Shown here: one piece after another, positions 8,613 through 17,664 of the stretch
Layout of the letters: every line of letters starts with the position of its first letter
Numbering within the stretch: position 1 is the stretch's first letter
Source of the DNA: Allobosea sp035944375
Lineage (GTDB): Bacteria > Pseudomonadota > Alphaproteobacteria > Rhizobiales > Beijerinckiaceae
NCBI RefSeq assembly: GCF_035944375.1
Contig: NZ_DASZBE010000031.1
Strand: one strand, 5' to 3'
DNA: 64,000 nucleotides
The notes under the pieces: generated by a model
Database searches by the model: none
What the model was told of the DNA's origin: nothing
The model's input: only the letters and a program-made list of their open reading frames with translations
Program-made: the position numbers and the translations under genes

Positions 8613-10701
8613 TGGCCTCGATGTCGCCCCGCGCGGCGGCCTGCGTCTCGGCATCGACATCGGCGGCACCTTCACCGATTTCGCCCTGGTGGATTCGGCG
8701 GGCTCGCGGGTCGGCGTCCACAAGCAGCTGACGACGCCGCGCGATCCCTCGCACGCCGTGCTCGAAGGCACGCTCGCGATCTGCCAGGCCGTCGGCTGCT
8801 CCCTGTCCGACCTCGTCGAGATCGTCCACGGCACGACGCTGGTCACCAATGCCCTGATCGAGCGTCGCGGCGACCGCACCGGCATGCTCGTCACGCAAGG
8901 CTTCCGCGACCTCTTCGATATCGGCCGCGAGCAACGCTACGACCTGTTCGATCTGCGGCTGCGTTACGCAGAACCGATCGTCGAGCGAGGGTTGCGGGCC
9001 GAAATCCCCGAGCGGGTGAAACATGACGGCTCCGTGCTCGTGCCGCTGGACGAGGAAGCCGTCACTGCGCAGACGCGCCGGCTGGTCGAGGAGGAGCGGA
9101 TCGAGGCGCTGGCGATCTGTTTCCTCCACGCGCATGTCGACGACCGTCACGAACGCCGCGCCCGCGAGATTGCAGGGGCGCTCTATCCGGCGCTGCACAT
9201 CTCCCATTCGGCCGATGTCTTCCCCTATCCGCGCGAATTCGAGCGCTGGACCACGACCTGCGCCAATGCCTATTCGCAGCCGCTGGTCGACCGCTATCTC
9301 TCCCGGCTGGAGACGGGCCTGGCCGAGGCCGGCTTCCGCGGGCGGCTCTGGATCATGGCCTCGAGTGGCGGTCTGATGAGCCTCGACATGGCCCGGCGCT
9401 ATCCGGTGAAGCTGCTGGAATCGGGCCCCGCCGCAGGCGTGCTCGTCGCGGCCCGGATTGGAACGGCGGTTGTGGGAGGCGACCTGCTCTCCTTCGATCT
9501 CGGCGGCACGACCGCCAAGGGCGCGCTGATCCGCAAGGGCAGGCCCTTCCGCGCCTATTCCTTCGAGGCGGCGCATGCCTACGAGTATCGCAGCGGCAGT
9601 GGCCTCCCGCTGCAGATCCCCGTCCTCGACATGACCGAGATCGGGACCGGGGGCGGCAGCCTCGTCGCGCCCGATGCGCTCGGCCGGCTCAGGGTCGGGC
9701 CTCGCAGCGCCGGCGCCGAACCCGGGCCTGTGTCTTATGGCCGTGGCGGTAAGACCGCGACGTTGACCGATGCCAATCTCCTGCTCGGCTACCTCCATCC
9801 CGACAGCTTCCTCGGCGGAACCATGACGCTGGATCTCGACGCCGCAGGCGCCGCCTATCGCGAGCAGATCGGCCTGCCGCTGGGCGTCGACGCGTTGCGC
9901 GCCGCCTGGGGGGCGCATGACATGGCCAATGAGGACATCGCGCGGGCCTTCCGCATGCATGCGACCGAACGCGGCTTCGACTATCGCGGCTGTGCCATGG
10001 TGGCCTTCGGCGGCGGCGGGCCGCTGCATGCGGCGCGGATCGCGCGCAAGCTGCGGGTGCCGCGCGTGATCTTTCCGCGGGGAGCCGGCGTCATGTCGGC
10101 TTTCGGGATGCTGTCGGGCGCGCAATCCTTCGAGACGGTGCGGGCTTTCCGGCGCGGGCTCGACGCGGTCGAGGAGAGGGAGCTCAAGGCGCTTCTCGCG
10201 GAACTCGATGCCGAGGCCGCCGCGCCACTGGGCTCCGGCGCTGCCACGCACTGGCATCGCCGCTTCGACATGCGCTATCGCGGCCAGCACTACGACATCG
10301 AGGTCGAGCTTCCGGAGGCCTGCGAGAACCTCTGCGAGGCGCTGCGGACGGGCTTTATCGAGCGCTACCGCGAGATCTTCCACACCAGTCTCGATGAGCC
10401 GATCGAGATCGTCGGGTGCAAAGTCGAGGCGAGCGCTTCGGCTCCCCAGAGTTTCTCGACCAGCCCGGAGGACGAAAACGACGGCGGCGAGGCGATCACA
10501 GGCCATCGTCAGGCGTATTTCCCCGCAGCGGGCGGCCTTGTCGAATGCCCCGTCCTGGCGCGCTCGCGGCTGCGGCCGGGCCTGGTCGTGGACGGGCCGG
10601 CGCTGATCGAGGAACCGGAATCGACGATCCTGCTCGACGCTGGTGACCGAGCTACGGTGCATGGCGATTTGAGCCTCGTTGCGGAGATCGCGACCCCATG
10701 A
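8605..10701 (+). CDS. hyuA: N-methylhydantoinase/hydantoinase A subunit
   Basis: 698-residue HyuA family subunit of an ATP-dependent N-methylhydantoinase or related oxoprolinase. LGIDIGGTFTDFALVD at the N-terminus, HGTTLVTNALIERRG and DLGGTTAKGALI are the actin-like ATP-binding motifs of the family, and the length is standard. With HyuB it would hydrolyse N-methylhydantoin to N-carbamoylsarcosine using ATP. It overlaps the sarcosine oxidase gene upstream and hyuB downstream by 8 and 4 bases, so the three are co-translated. Acetone carboxylase-like subunits share this fold, but the sarcosine oxidase partner favours the N-methylhydantoin reading. Confidence 0.93.
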   Translation: MHDGLDVAPRGGLRLGIDIGGTFTDFALVDSAGSRVGVHKQLTTPRDPSHAVLEGTLAICQAVGCSLSDLVEIVHGTTLVTNALIERRGDRTGMLVTQGFRDLFDIGREQRYDLFDLRLRYAEPIVERGLRAEIPERVKHDGSVLVPLDEEAVTAQTRRLVEEERIEALAICFLHAHVDDRHERRAREIAGALYPALHISHSADVFPYPREFERWTTTCANAYSQPLVDRYLSRLETGLAEAGFRGRLWIMASSGGLMSLDMARRYPVKLLESGPAAGVLVAARIGTAVVGGDLLSFDLGGTTAKGALIRKGRPFRAYSFEAAHAYEYRSGSGLPLQIPVLDMTEIGTGGGSLVAPDALGRLRVGPRSAGAEPGPVSYGRGGKTATLTDANLLLGYLHPDSFLGGTMTLDLDAAGAAYREQIGLPLGVDALRAAWGAHDMANEDIARAFRMHATERGFDYRGCAMVAFGGGGPLHAARIARKLRVPRVIFPRGAGVMSAFGMLSGAQSFETVRAFRRGLDAVEERELKALLAELDAEAAAPLGSGAATHWHRRFDMRYRGQHYDIEVELPEACENLCEALRTGFIERYREIFHTSLDEPIEIVGCKVEASASAPQSFSTSPEDENDGGEAITGHRQAYFPAAGGLVECPVLARSRLRPGLVVDGPALIEEPESTILLDAGDRATVHGDLSLVAEIATP

Positions 10702-12359
10702 CGACGGATCTCAGCAGCTCCCGCCGAATCCTCGATCCGATCGACCTCGCCATCGCCTGGGACAGGCTGATCTCGATCACCGACGAAGGCGCGGCGGCCC
10801 TGATCCGCACCTCCTTCTCGATGCTGGTGCGCGAGGGCTTCGACCTTTCGGTGATGATCTTCGACACGCGCGGCCGGCTGATCGCGCAGAGCCGCAAGTG
10901 CATCCCCGTCTTCATCGGCACGGCGCCCGTGACCATGGCGCATATGCTCAAGCGGTTTCCGCCGCAGACGCTGGCGCCGGGGGATGTCGTCGCGTCCAAC
11001 GACCCCGTCATCGGCACGGGCCATATGTTCGACCTCGCCCTGATGAAGCCGATCTTCAGGGGTGGGCGCATCGTCGCCTATGCCATGAGCATCACGCATC
11101 TGCCCGATATCGGCGGCATGGGCTTCTCCGCCGCCGCGACCGAAATCTACCATGAGGGTCTGCGGCTGCCGATCTGGAAGCTCTTCGCGGCGGGCCAGCG
11201 CGACGAGACGCTGATCGAGCTGATCAAGCTGAATGTCCGGGTGCCCGAGCAGGTGCTGGGCGACATCATGGCGAGCGTGAGCTGCCTCGAAGTCGTCGAC
11301 CGGCAGCTCGGCGAGTTCCTGTCCGAAGCGGGGCTCGCCGACGTCGACGCGCTCGCCGTTTCGATCATCGACCAGACCGAGGCCGCCGTCCGATCCGCGC
11401 TGGTCGCTATTCCCGATGGCGTTTATCGCAACGAAGTCGAGGTCGAGGCCTTCGACGACATCCGGCGGCTCGTCTGCCGGATCGACAAGCGCGGCAGCGA
11501 GGCGGCGATCGACTTCGCCGGAACGGGTCCCTGCGTCGGGGCCGGCATCAATGTGCCGCTGTCCTATACGCGCTCGATGGCGCTCTACACGCTGAAATGC
11601 ATCACCGCGCCCAGGCTTCCCAACAATGACGGCGCCACCGTGCCGATCTCGATCAGCGCGCCCGTGGGCTGCCTGCTCAATGCCGTGCCGCCGGCTCCGT
11701 CGGCCGGGCGGCATGTGATCGGCCACTTCATCCCCCCGCTGATTTTTGGTGCGCTGGCCGAGGTCGTACCGGACCGGGTGATGGCGGGCAGCGGGCTGAT
11801 CGACTTCATCACCCTGCAGTGCCGCCGGCCGGACGGCTCGGGCATGAGCACGACCTTCTGCGCGGCGGGCGGCTTCGGCGCATTGAGCGATCTCGACGGC
11901 CAGCCGACGACGCCGGGCTCGTCGAACATGGGCGGCATGTCGGCGGAGCTGTTCGAGCCCGAGAGCGGACTCGTCGTCGAGCGCAAGAGCTTGCGGCCGG
12001 ATTCGGGCGGGGCAGGCGCCTATCGCGGCGGCCCCGGCCAGGAAATCGTGCTGCGCAACGACAGCGGCTATCCGGTCAGCGTCTTCTCCATGGCCAACCG
12101 CACCCAGTTTCCGGCGCAGGGCTTCGCCGGCGGGCAGCCGGGCGCCTGCCGCGAGCATCTGGTCAATGGCGTGACGATCTCGCCGCAAGGGCGGCATGAG
12201 CTCGCGCCGGGCGACCGCCTGACGCTGCGCGAGGCCGGCGGCGCGGGCTTCGGCAACCCGCAAGCGCGGCCGGCCAGCAGGATCACGGACGATCTCAGAC
12301 GGGGCTATGCCACTCCGGAGGGCGTGTACCGAGCCTATGGGCCGGACTGGACGCGTTGA
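10698..12359 (+). CDS. hyuB: N-methylhydantoinase/hydantoinase B subunit
   Basis: 553-residue HyuB family subunit. The N-terminus has LDPIDLAIAWDRL and the early motif SFSMLVREGFDLSVMIFD; FIGTAPVTMAHML, ASNDPVIGTGHMFDL and the C-terminal GGAGAYRGGPGQE stretch are typical. It works with HyuA in the same complex. The start overlaps the hyuA stop as ATGA. It is the last gene of the operon; about 200 bases without a gene follow before the convergent TRAP genes, and I see no clear terminator there. Confidence 0.93.
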   Translation: MTTDLSSSRRILDPIDLAIAWDRLISITDEGAAALIRTSFSMLVREGFDLSVMIFDTRGRLIAQSRKCIPVFIGTAPVTMAHMLKRFPPQTLAPGDVVASNDPVIGTGHMFDLALMKPIFRGGRIVAYAMSITHLPDIGGMGFSAAATEIYHEGLRLPIWKLFAAGQRDETLIELIKLNVRVPEQVLGDIMASVSCLEVVDRQLGEFLSEAGLADVDALAVSIIDQTEAAVRSALVAIPDGVYRNEVEVEAFDDIRRLVCRIDKRGSEAAIDFAGTGPCVGAGINVPLSYTRSMALYTLKCITAPRLPNNDGATVPISISAPVGCLLNAVPPAPSAGRHVIGHFIPPLIFGALAEVVPDRVMAGSGLIDFITLQCRRPDGSGMSTTFCAAGGFGALSDLDGQPTTPGSSNMGGMSAELFEPESGLVVERKSLRPDSGGAGAYRGGPGQEIVLRNDSGYPVSVFSMANRTQFPAQGFAGGQPGACREHLVNGVTISPQGRHELAPGDRLTLREAGGAGFGNPQARPASRITDDLRRGYATPEGVYRAYGPDWTR

Positions 12360-12565
12360 GAGACGCGGAAGGCTTGAGCGCGGCAGGCGCTACGGCGCTG
12401 GATGAAGGTTAAAACGGATCGGCATCCCCGATTTCGCAAGAACTGGGAATGCTGGTTTCTGGAATGCGGTTCTGTTGCAGCATGGAGCCCCGGACCGGCT
12501 GCGACCTGTCCAAGGCGAGCGACGTCTGGTGGACGAGGATTTCGTCGCTGCTCTCGAGCTTTAGA

Positions 12566-13840
12566 TCAGCGCAGCATGCGCGGCAGCCACAGCGTCAGGT
12601 CGGGCCAGAAGGTGATGATCGCCAGGGCGCCGAAGAGCGGGATGTAGAACGGCATCACCGCCTTCAGCACGGCGGGCATCGAGGTCTTGGCGACGTCCGA
12701 CAACAGGAACAGCGCCAGCCCCAGCGGCGGCGTCAAAAGCCCGATCATCAGGTTGAAGACGAAGATGATGCCCAGATGCACGGGGTCGACGCCGGCCATC
12801 ACCAGCGGTGCCGAGACCAGCGGCGCCACCAGAAGCGTCGCCGTCGTGCTGTCGAGGAACATGCCGACGATGATCAGCAGCACGTTGACGATGAGCAGCA
12901 GCACGATCGGGTCGGTCGAGATCGAAAGCAGGCTGCGGGTGAAGCTCTGCGGCAATTGCTCGATGGTCAGGATCCAGCCGAACAGGGCGGCGGCCGAGAC
13001 GATGATCAGCACGGCCGATGTCGTCTTCACCGTGTCGAACAGCGCAAAGCGCAGCCTCGGCCAGGTCAGCCCGCCATAGAAGAACACCGCGATCAGGAGG
13101 ATGTAGGCGACCGTGATCGAGGCGGCCTCCGTCGGCGTGAAATAGCCGCCGAGCATGCCGCCGACGAGGAGAAGCGGCGTCATCAGCGCCGGCGCGGCCG
13201 GCCAGAAGGTCGTCCAGAGTTCGCGGACAGTCGGCCAGCGCTTCGAGCGCGGATGGTTATGGCGCTTGGCGAGCCAGGCCACGGTCGCCATCAGCATGGC
13301 GACATAGAGCAGCGCCGGCACAATGCCGGCGATCAGCAGCTGCACGATCGAGACGCTGGTCACCGAGCCGTAGATGATCAGCGGGATCGAGGGCGGAAAG
13401 ATCGGCCCGACGACCGCCGACGCTCCGGTGATGGCGGCCGAATAGGCGCGGGTGAAGCCGGCCCTGACCATGGCACGGATCTCGATGCGGCCGAGGCCGC
13501 CGATATCGGCGAGCGCAGCGCCCGACGTGCCCGAGAACACCAGCGAGCCTATGACGTTGACCTGCGCCAGCCCGCCCGGCACGCGGCCCCCCAGCGTATG
13601 GGCGAAGCGGTAGATATGACTGGTGATGCCCGCCTGATTCATCAGGCTGCCGACGAAGATGAAGACCGGAACGGCCACCAGCGGGAAGGAATCCAGCGCA
13701 TAGGTCATTCGCTGCGCGACCAGTTCCAGCGGGAATCCCGACAGCAGGACATAGAGCAGGGCGGGGACCGCGATCGCGATGACGACCGGAAACCCGAAGA
13801 TGAACAGCGCCACGAAGGCCAGGATGATGGTGATCGCCAT
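12566..13840 (-). CDS. dctM: TRAP transporter large permease (DctM)
   Basis: 424-residue integral membrane subunit of a tripartite ATP-independent periplasmic transporter with about twelve hydrophobic segments. FIFGFPVVIAIAVPALLYVL opens the protein, FVGSLMNQAGI, VIGSLVFSGTSGAALADIGG and the IFPPSIPLIIYG loop are family signatures. It moves the substrate with sodium or proton exchange. Part of a minus-strand P-Q-M operon with the binding protein at 14563-15570; 13 bases separate it from the small permease gene. The substrate is probably an organic acid used by the enzymes encoded upstream. Confidence 0.93.
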   Translation of the reverse strand: MAITIILAFVALFIFGFPVVIAIAVPALLYVLLSGFPLELVAQRMTYALDSFPLVAVPVFIFVGSLMNQAGITSHIYRFAHTLGGRVPGGLAQVNVIGSLVFSGTSGAALADIGGLGRIEIRAMVRAGFTRAYSAAITGASAVVGPIFPPSIPLIIYGSVTSVSIVQLLIAGIVPALLYVAMLMATVAWLAKRHNHPRSKRWPTVRELWTTFWPAAPALMTPLLLVGGMLGGYFTPTEAASITVAYILLIAVFFYGGLTWPRLRFALFDTVKTTSAVLIIVSAAALFGWILTIEQLPQSFTRSLLSISTDPIVLLLIVNVLLIIVGMFLDSTTATLLVAPLVSAPLVMAGVDPVHLGIIFVFNLMIGLLTPPLGLALFLLSDVAKTSMPAVLKAVMPFYIPLFGALAIITFWPDLTLWLPRMLR

Positions 13841-13853
13841 GATGATCCGCCCT

Positions 13854-14459
13854 TCAGTGCTTCATCTCGTCGGGCAGATCGAGCTCGTCTTCGGGCTCAT
13901 GCTCCTGCGGGAAGCTGACATAGAGCGGCCGTCCCTGGATCGCCTTGGCGGTCTGGATGGCGCATTCGAGCGTGCTCATCGCAAAGCTGACGCAGGCCGC
14001 CCCCAGAAAGATCCAGTAGGGAATGCCCAGCGTCGGGGTCGAATTGTCGAGATTGCCGCCGATGGCGACGAAGCTCGCGATCGTGATCGCCGCGAAGGTC
14101 GCGGTGGCCGCGATCGCGCCGAGGATCTTTGCCATATGGACGACGCTGCGCGGCAGCATCGAGACGATTTCCTCCATCCGGATATTGGCGCCGGCCGAGA
14201 TGACATAGGGCAGGGCCAGGAACACCGCGCAGATCAGCATGAAGCGCGCCAGTTCCTCCACCCCGATGATCGGCGTGGAGAAGATTTCGCGCGACACCAC
14301 CTGGATGAAGGGCAGCGACACCATGGCGATCAGCATCGCCAGGCTGCCCCAGCGGAACAGCCACCGCACCGGCTCGACGGCGCGGTCGATGCGATAGGTC
14401 CGGCTGTCGACACTCGTCACGGAGAGAGGGCCATCGGGGGCGGTGGCAGAGCTTGGCAA
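13854..14459 (-). CDS. dctQ: TRAP transporter small permease (DctQ)
   Basis: Small membrane subunit, about 188 to 201 residues, with four hydrophobic segments; GVEELARFMLICAVFLALPY is the DctQ signature. The start is uncertain. The frame is open to a TTG at 14531, but that codon abuts a strong stem-loop after dctP. A TTG at 14459 has a weak AAAGAGA before it, and a GTG at 14420 has no visible ribosome site. The C-terminal tail is unusually acidic (EHEPEDELDLPDE). It pairs with DctM. Confidence 0.88.
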   Translation of the reverse strand: MPSSATAPDGPLSVTSVDSRTYRIDRAVEPVRWLFRWGSLAMLIAMVSLPFIQVVSREIFSTPIIGVEELARFMLICAVFLALPYVISAGANIRMEEIVSMLPRSVVHMAKILGAIAATATFAAITIASFVAIGGNLDNSTPTLGIPYWIFLGAACVSFAMSTLECAIQTAKAIQGRPLYVSFPQEHEPEDELDLPDEMKH

Positions 14460-14533
14460 GAGGGCATCTCTTTGCGGAATCGAGGAGCGGGCAGAGGCCT
14501 CGGCCGGACCTGGGCCGACGCAGGACGGCAAAA

Positions 14534-14554
14534 GCCGGGGCGTGGCGCCCCGGC
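14534..14554 (-). terminator. Attenuator-type terminator between dctP and dctQ
   Basis: Perfect nine-base stem GCCGGGGCG / CGCCCCGGC with a three-base loop, extended by A-T pairs and followed on the minus strand by TTTT. It lies nine bases after the dctP stop, inside the operon. Such hairpins usually let binding protein mRNA outnumber the membrane subunit mRNA. Confidence 0.8.
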
Positions 14555-14562
14555 TTTCGGCT

Positions 14563-15570
14563 TCACTTCATGGCGCTGGTGCGCGCGATGATGGGGGCCC
14601 AGGTCGGGAAGTCGGTGTTGACCTGCGCGCTCACCGATTTGCGGAACTCCTCGACCTTGAGTCCGTCCTTCTCGGTGATGAAGGTCATGCCCTTCTTCTT
14701 GAGTTCGTCGATCAGCTTGACCTCGGCCTCGAGCCCGAGCTTGAGCGTCTCCTCGCCGACCTCGGCCGCGACGGCGGCCACGACGGCGCGGTCCTTCTCC
14801 GGGATCGACTGCCAGCTGCGCTCGTTGATGAAGACCGGCAGCACGTTCTGCATGTGCCCGGTCAGCATCACATGGCTCTGCACCTCGTAGAGCTTGTTGG
14901 CGTTGATCATGGTGAGCGGGTTTTCCTGGCCGATCACCATGCCGGTCATCAGGGCGGTCGGCAGTTCGGCGACCTCGACCGGCGTCGGCACCGCGCCCAT
15001 GCCCTTGATCATCGTCGTCCAGAGCTGCAGCGGGACGCCGCGGAAGCGCTTGTCCTTGAGATCGGCGGGGGAATAGACCGCCATCTTCGCCGTCATCTGG
15101 CGGGCTCCGCGGTAGAGCCGGCCGACGATGCGGATATTGGCCTGCTTGACCAGCTTCTCCGACATCTCCTTCATGATCTCGGAATTGGCCGGGTCGGTGG
15201 CCTTCATCGCATGCGTGCCGTCGCGATAGATGAAGGGCGCCGCGAAGGCCGCCATCTCCGGCATCAGCCGTGACAGCGATGCGAATTCGTGGTGGGCGAG
15301 CGAGATCGCGCCGCTGCGGACGCCGTCGACCGTCTCCTGCGCGCCACCGAGCTGCGAGTTCGGGAAGACCTGAACCTTGACGCGACCTTCCGTGCGCGCC
15401 TGAACCCGCTTGGCGAACTCCTCGGCGTACCAGTACTGGATGTCGCCCTCCGAGCCGACATGGGCGTAGCGAAGCGTCACCTGGGCTGCCGCGGGGGCGG
15501 CGAAACCTGCCGCGAGCGCCAGCGCTGCGACCATGCTTTTGAGCGTCTGCCTCTTGTTGATCCTGGTCAT
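14563..15570 (-). CDS. dctP: TRAP transporter solute-binding protein (DctP)
   Basis: 335-residue periplasmic binding protein. A Sec signal (Lys/Arg-rich start, hydrophobic core, AAPAAAQ cleavage region) precedes VTLRYAHVGSEGDIQYWYAE. VQVFPNSQLGGAQETVDGVRSG is the DctP family signature (20 of it quoted in most annotations), and the IVGRLYRGARQMTAK and RFRGVPLQLWTTMIKGMGA stretches hold the Arg that normally binds a substrate carboxylate. Start at ATG 15570 with GAGGAACCG before it. First gene of the P-Q-M transporter unit. Confidence 0.93.
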   Translation of the reverse strand: MTRINKRQTLKSMVAALALAAGFAAPAAAQVTLRYAHVGSEGDIQYWYAEEFAKRVQARTEGRVKVQVFPNSQLGGAQETVDGVRSGAISLAHHEFASLSRLMPEMAAFAAPFIYRDGTHAMKATDPANSEIMKEMSEKLVKQANIRIVGRLYRGARQMTAKMAVYSPADLKDKRFRGVPLQLWTTMIKGMGAVPTPVEVAELPTALMTGMVIGQENPLTMINANKLYEVQSHVMLTGHMQNVLPVFINERSWQSIPEKDRAVVAAVAAEVGEETLKLGLEAEVKLIDELKKKGMTFITEKDGLKVEEFRKSVSAQVNTDFPTWAPIIARTSAMK

Positions 15571-15616
15571 CGGTTCCTCCTCGGTTTTTTATGATGAGCT
15601 TTGTTGGTTCGGCGGC

Positions 15617-16540
15617 TCACAGCCGGTAGATGCGCCGGGCATTGTCGTGAAACAGCCGGTCGCGGTCGCTTCCAGGCAAGCTCGCCGTCGCGGCGAGAAA
15701 GCCCGAGAAGATCGTATCGAAATCGCCGACCAGACTGTCGACCGGGAAGTTGCTGGCAAACATCGTCCGGTCCAGGCCGAAGATGGCGAGCGCATCGCGG
15801 ATGACCGGGCCATTGGTCGCGACCGTCCAGGGTCGGCCCGGCAGGCCGAGGCCGGAGATCTTGAGCGCAACATTGGGCTGCGCCGCCGCGCGTTCCAGGG
15901 CGTGTCGCCAGGCGGCGAGCGCTTCGGGCGAGCGATCGGCGGGCAAACCGGTGTGGTTGATGATGATCTGCGTCGCGGGGAAATCCTTCGCCAGATCGGC
16001 GGCCGCATCGAGATGCCACCAGGGCGTCTGCAGGTCGAAGGACAGGCCGTGACGCTCGAGCATAGCATAGCCCTGGCGCCAGGCCGGATCGTCCATGGAG
16101 CCGGCGGCGCCACGCTTCGCCTCGGTCGGCCCGGAGGCTGCCGCGGGCTTGTGCCGGATCCCCCTCACGATCGACACGGAGGCATGGGAGGTAAGCAGCG
16201 TGCCGGCATCGGGCGCCGCAAGATCGCACCAGGCGACGACGACCGAGGGCAGCCCCTCCGCCTTCGACACCGCCGCGACCCACCGGCTTTCGTCGGCCGC
16301 CTTGTCGCGGGCCCATTCCGCTTCGACATAGACCGATCCGACCACTGGCCAGCCGGCGATATCGGCCCGGTAATCCACCGGCATGTAGTCCCGGCAGATC
16401 GCGGAATAGTCTCCGTAGCGAAACGGAATGCGCTCGTGCTTCAGCCAGGGCAGATCGTTGGCGAGGTCCCAGACGTGATGATGCGCGTCGATGACGGCGC
16501 GGGGCCGAGTAGGCTGGGTCATCCTCGCCGTGCCGTTCAT
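15617..16540 (-). CDS. Amidohydrolase family (amidohydro_2) metal-dependent hydrolase
   Basis: 307-residue TIM-barrel hydrolase of the amidohydrolase 2 group (sugar lactonase, dicarboxylate lactonase and decarboxylase relatives). VIDAHHHVWDL is the N-terminal metal-binding HxH, IIINHTGLP lies mid-barrel and MFASNFPVDSL is the conserved C-terminal segment with the catalytic Asp. It could open a lactone or hydrolyse an amide. The start overlaps the stop of the dehydrogenase upstream as ATGA, so the two are co-translated. Substrate unknown. Confidence 0.88.
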   Translation of the reverse strand: MNGTARMTQPTRPRAVIDAHHHVWDLANDLPWLKHERIPFRYGDYSAICRDYMPVDYRADIAGWPVVGSVYVEAEWARDKAADESRWVAAVSKAEGLPSVVVAWCDLAAPDAGTLLTSHASVSIVRGIRHKPAAASGPTEAKRGAAGSMDDPAWRQGYAMLERHGLSFDLQTPWWHLDAAADLAKDFPATQIIINHTGLPADRSPEALAAWRHALERAAAQPNVALKISGLGLPGRPWTVATNGPVIRDALAIFGLDRTMFASNFPVDSLVGDFDTIFSGFLAATASLPGSDRDRLFHDNARRIYRL

Positions 16541-17454
16541 GATTTGCCTGCTGCGCGCTGGACCGCGTCATGCTCGTAGAGCTTCACCACCGCCGCCGAA
16601 TCCGTCATCTCGTGGCCGAGCGCGACATAGTCCTTGTAGCGCTGTACGCCCTGCTCGATGACCTTGAGATCGAGCCCGAGATCGCGCGAGAAGGCGGAGA
16701 CCGCCTTGAGATCCTTGAGCAGCTGCCGGGCATAGCTCGAAGGGGGCTCGAAGGCGCGGGCTTGCATTTGCGGATAGAGCCGCTGCAGCAGGCTCGAATC
16801 CGCATGGCCGCCGGCCAGGCATTGCGGCAGACGCGCGGCATCGATCCCTGCGGCCTCGGCCAGCATCAGCGCCTCGGCCATCACGACATAGCCGGTGCCG
16901 ACGATGGCCTGGTTGATGATCTTGGTGGTCTGACCGGCGCCGACCGGCCCCATCAGCGTGACGTTGCCGGCCATCTGGTCGAGGATCGGCTTGGCCTTCG
17001 CGAAATCGGCCTCCGACCCGCCCGCCATCACGGTCATGCCCCCGGTGCGCGCGAGTTGCGGGCCCCCAGACACCGGAGCGTCGATCCAGCCGGCGCCGGT
17101 CAGGCCAGCCAGCTTGGCAGCGACCTGCCGGGTTCCCTCGGGATCGGCGGTCGAGAAGTCGATGACCATGGTCGGGCCGCGCCCGGCGGCCGCGACGCCG
17201 TCCTCGGCCAGGATGCAGCGTTCGACCGCGGCCATGTGCAGGACGCAGAGCATGACGATGTCGCTCGCCGCCGCGACGTCGATCGGGCTCGCTGCCGCCA
17301 CCGCGCCATGCGGCACGACGGTGCTGAGCCGCTCCGGCTCGAGATTCCAGACGGTGACGCGGTAACCGAGGTCCAGCAGCCGTCGCACCATGGCTTCGCC
17401 CATGATGCCGATGCCGATGAACCCGATGCGGGGCAGGGTGGTAGAGGCGCTCAT
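16537..17454 (-). CDS. 3-hydroxyisobutyrate dehydrogenase family oxidoreductase
   Basis: 305-residue beta-hydroxyacid dehydrogenase. IGFIGIGIMGEAMVRRLL is the NAD(P) Rossmann fold, DAPVSGGPQLARTGGMTVMA the substrate-binding loop, and GAGQTTKIINQ carries the catalytic Lys. Members oxidise 3-hydroxyisobutyrate, tartronate semialdehyde, D-glycerate, 4-hydroxybutyrate or similar. The neighbouring semialdehyde dehydrogenase and CoA-transferase suggest a short hydroxyacid as substrate, but which one is not clear. It overlaps the amidohydrolase gene by four bases. A TTGCATGCCA half-match to the GntR2-type operator lies 35 bases upstream (17489-17498). Confidence 0.9.
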   Translation of the reverse strand: MSASTTLPRIGFIGIGIMGEAMVRRLLDLGYRVTVWNLEPERLSTVVPHGAVAAASPIDVAAASDIVMLCVLHMAAVERCILAEDGVAAAGRGPTMVIDFSTADPEGTRQVAAKLAGLTGAGWIDAPVSGGPQLARTGGMTVMAGGSEADFAKAKPILDQMAGNVTLMGPVGAGQTTKIINQAIVGTGYVVMAEALMLAEAAGIDAARLPQCLAGGHADSSLLQRLYPQMQARAFEPPSSYARQLLKDLKAVSAFSRDLGLDLKVIEQGVQRYKDYVALGHEMTDSAAVVKLYEHDAVQRAAGKS

Positions 17455-17664
17455 GCGGGCGCCCTCCCACTATGGCAATGCGCGCAGGTTGCATGCCAGG
17501 ACTCTCGCCCGATGCTGGTCTCAGTCATCGATTTGGCTCCTTTTGGCCCGGCTGGTCTTGGGTCGACAATCTTGCATGCCAGATTTGAGATGTCAGCAGA
17601 TTGCGGGGCCCGAGGGCTCGGTGGTTCATGTCAGAGGTCGGCTTCGGTCGGCGCGCCGTGACGC
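17455..17664. other. 210-base gap with two imperfect TTGCATGC sites
   Basis: No gene seen. Two copies of CTTGCATGCCAG-like sequence occur, at 17489-17498 and 17571-17582; each differs by one base from the perfect CTTGCATGCAAG palindrome at 26911. They lie between the crotonase stop and the dehydrogenase start and may be operators. Confidence 0.4.

Noticed and set aside
8425..10662. 745-codon minus-strand open frame opposite hyuA
   Set aside because: Shadow of hyuA, low-complexity composition, no family match.
12449..13918. 489-codon open frame on the plus strand opposite dctM
   Set aside because: Composition is Arg/Asp/Gln/His-rich with no domain, and it exactly shadows the well-supported TRAP permease on the other strand; typical of GC-rich DNA.
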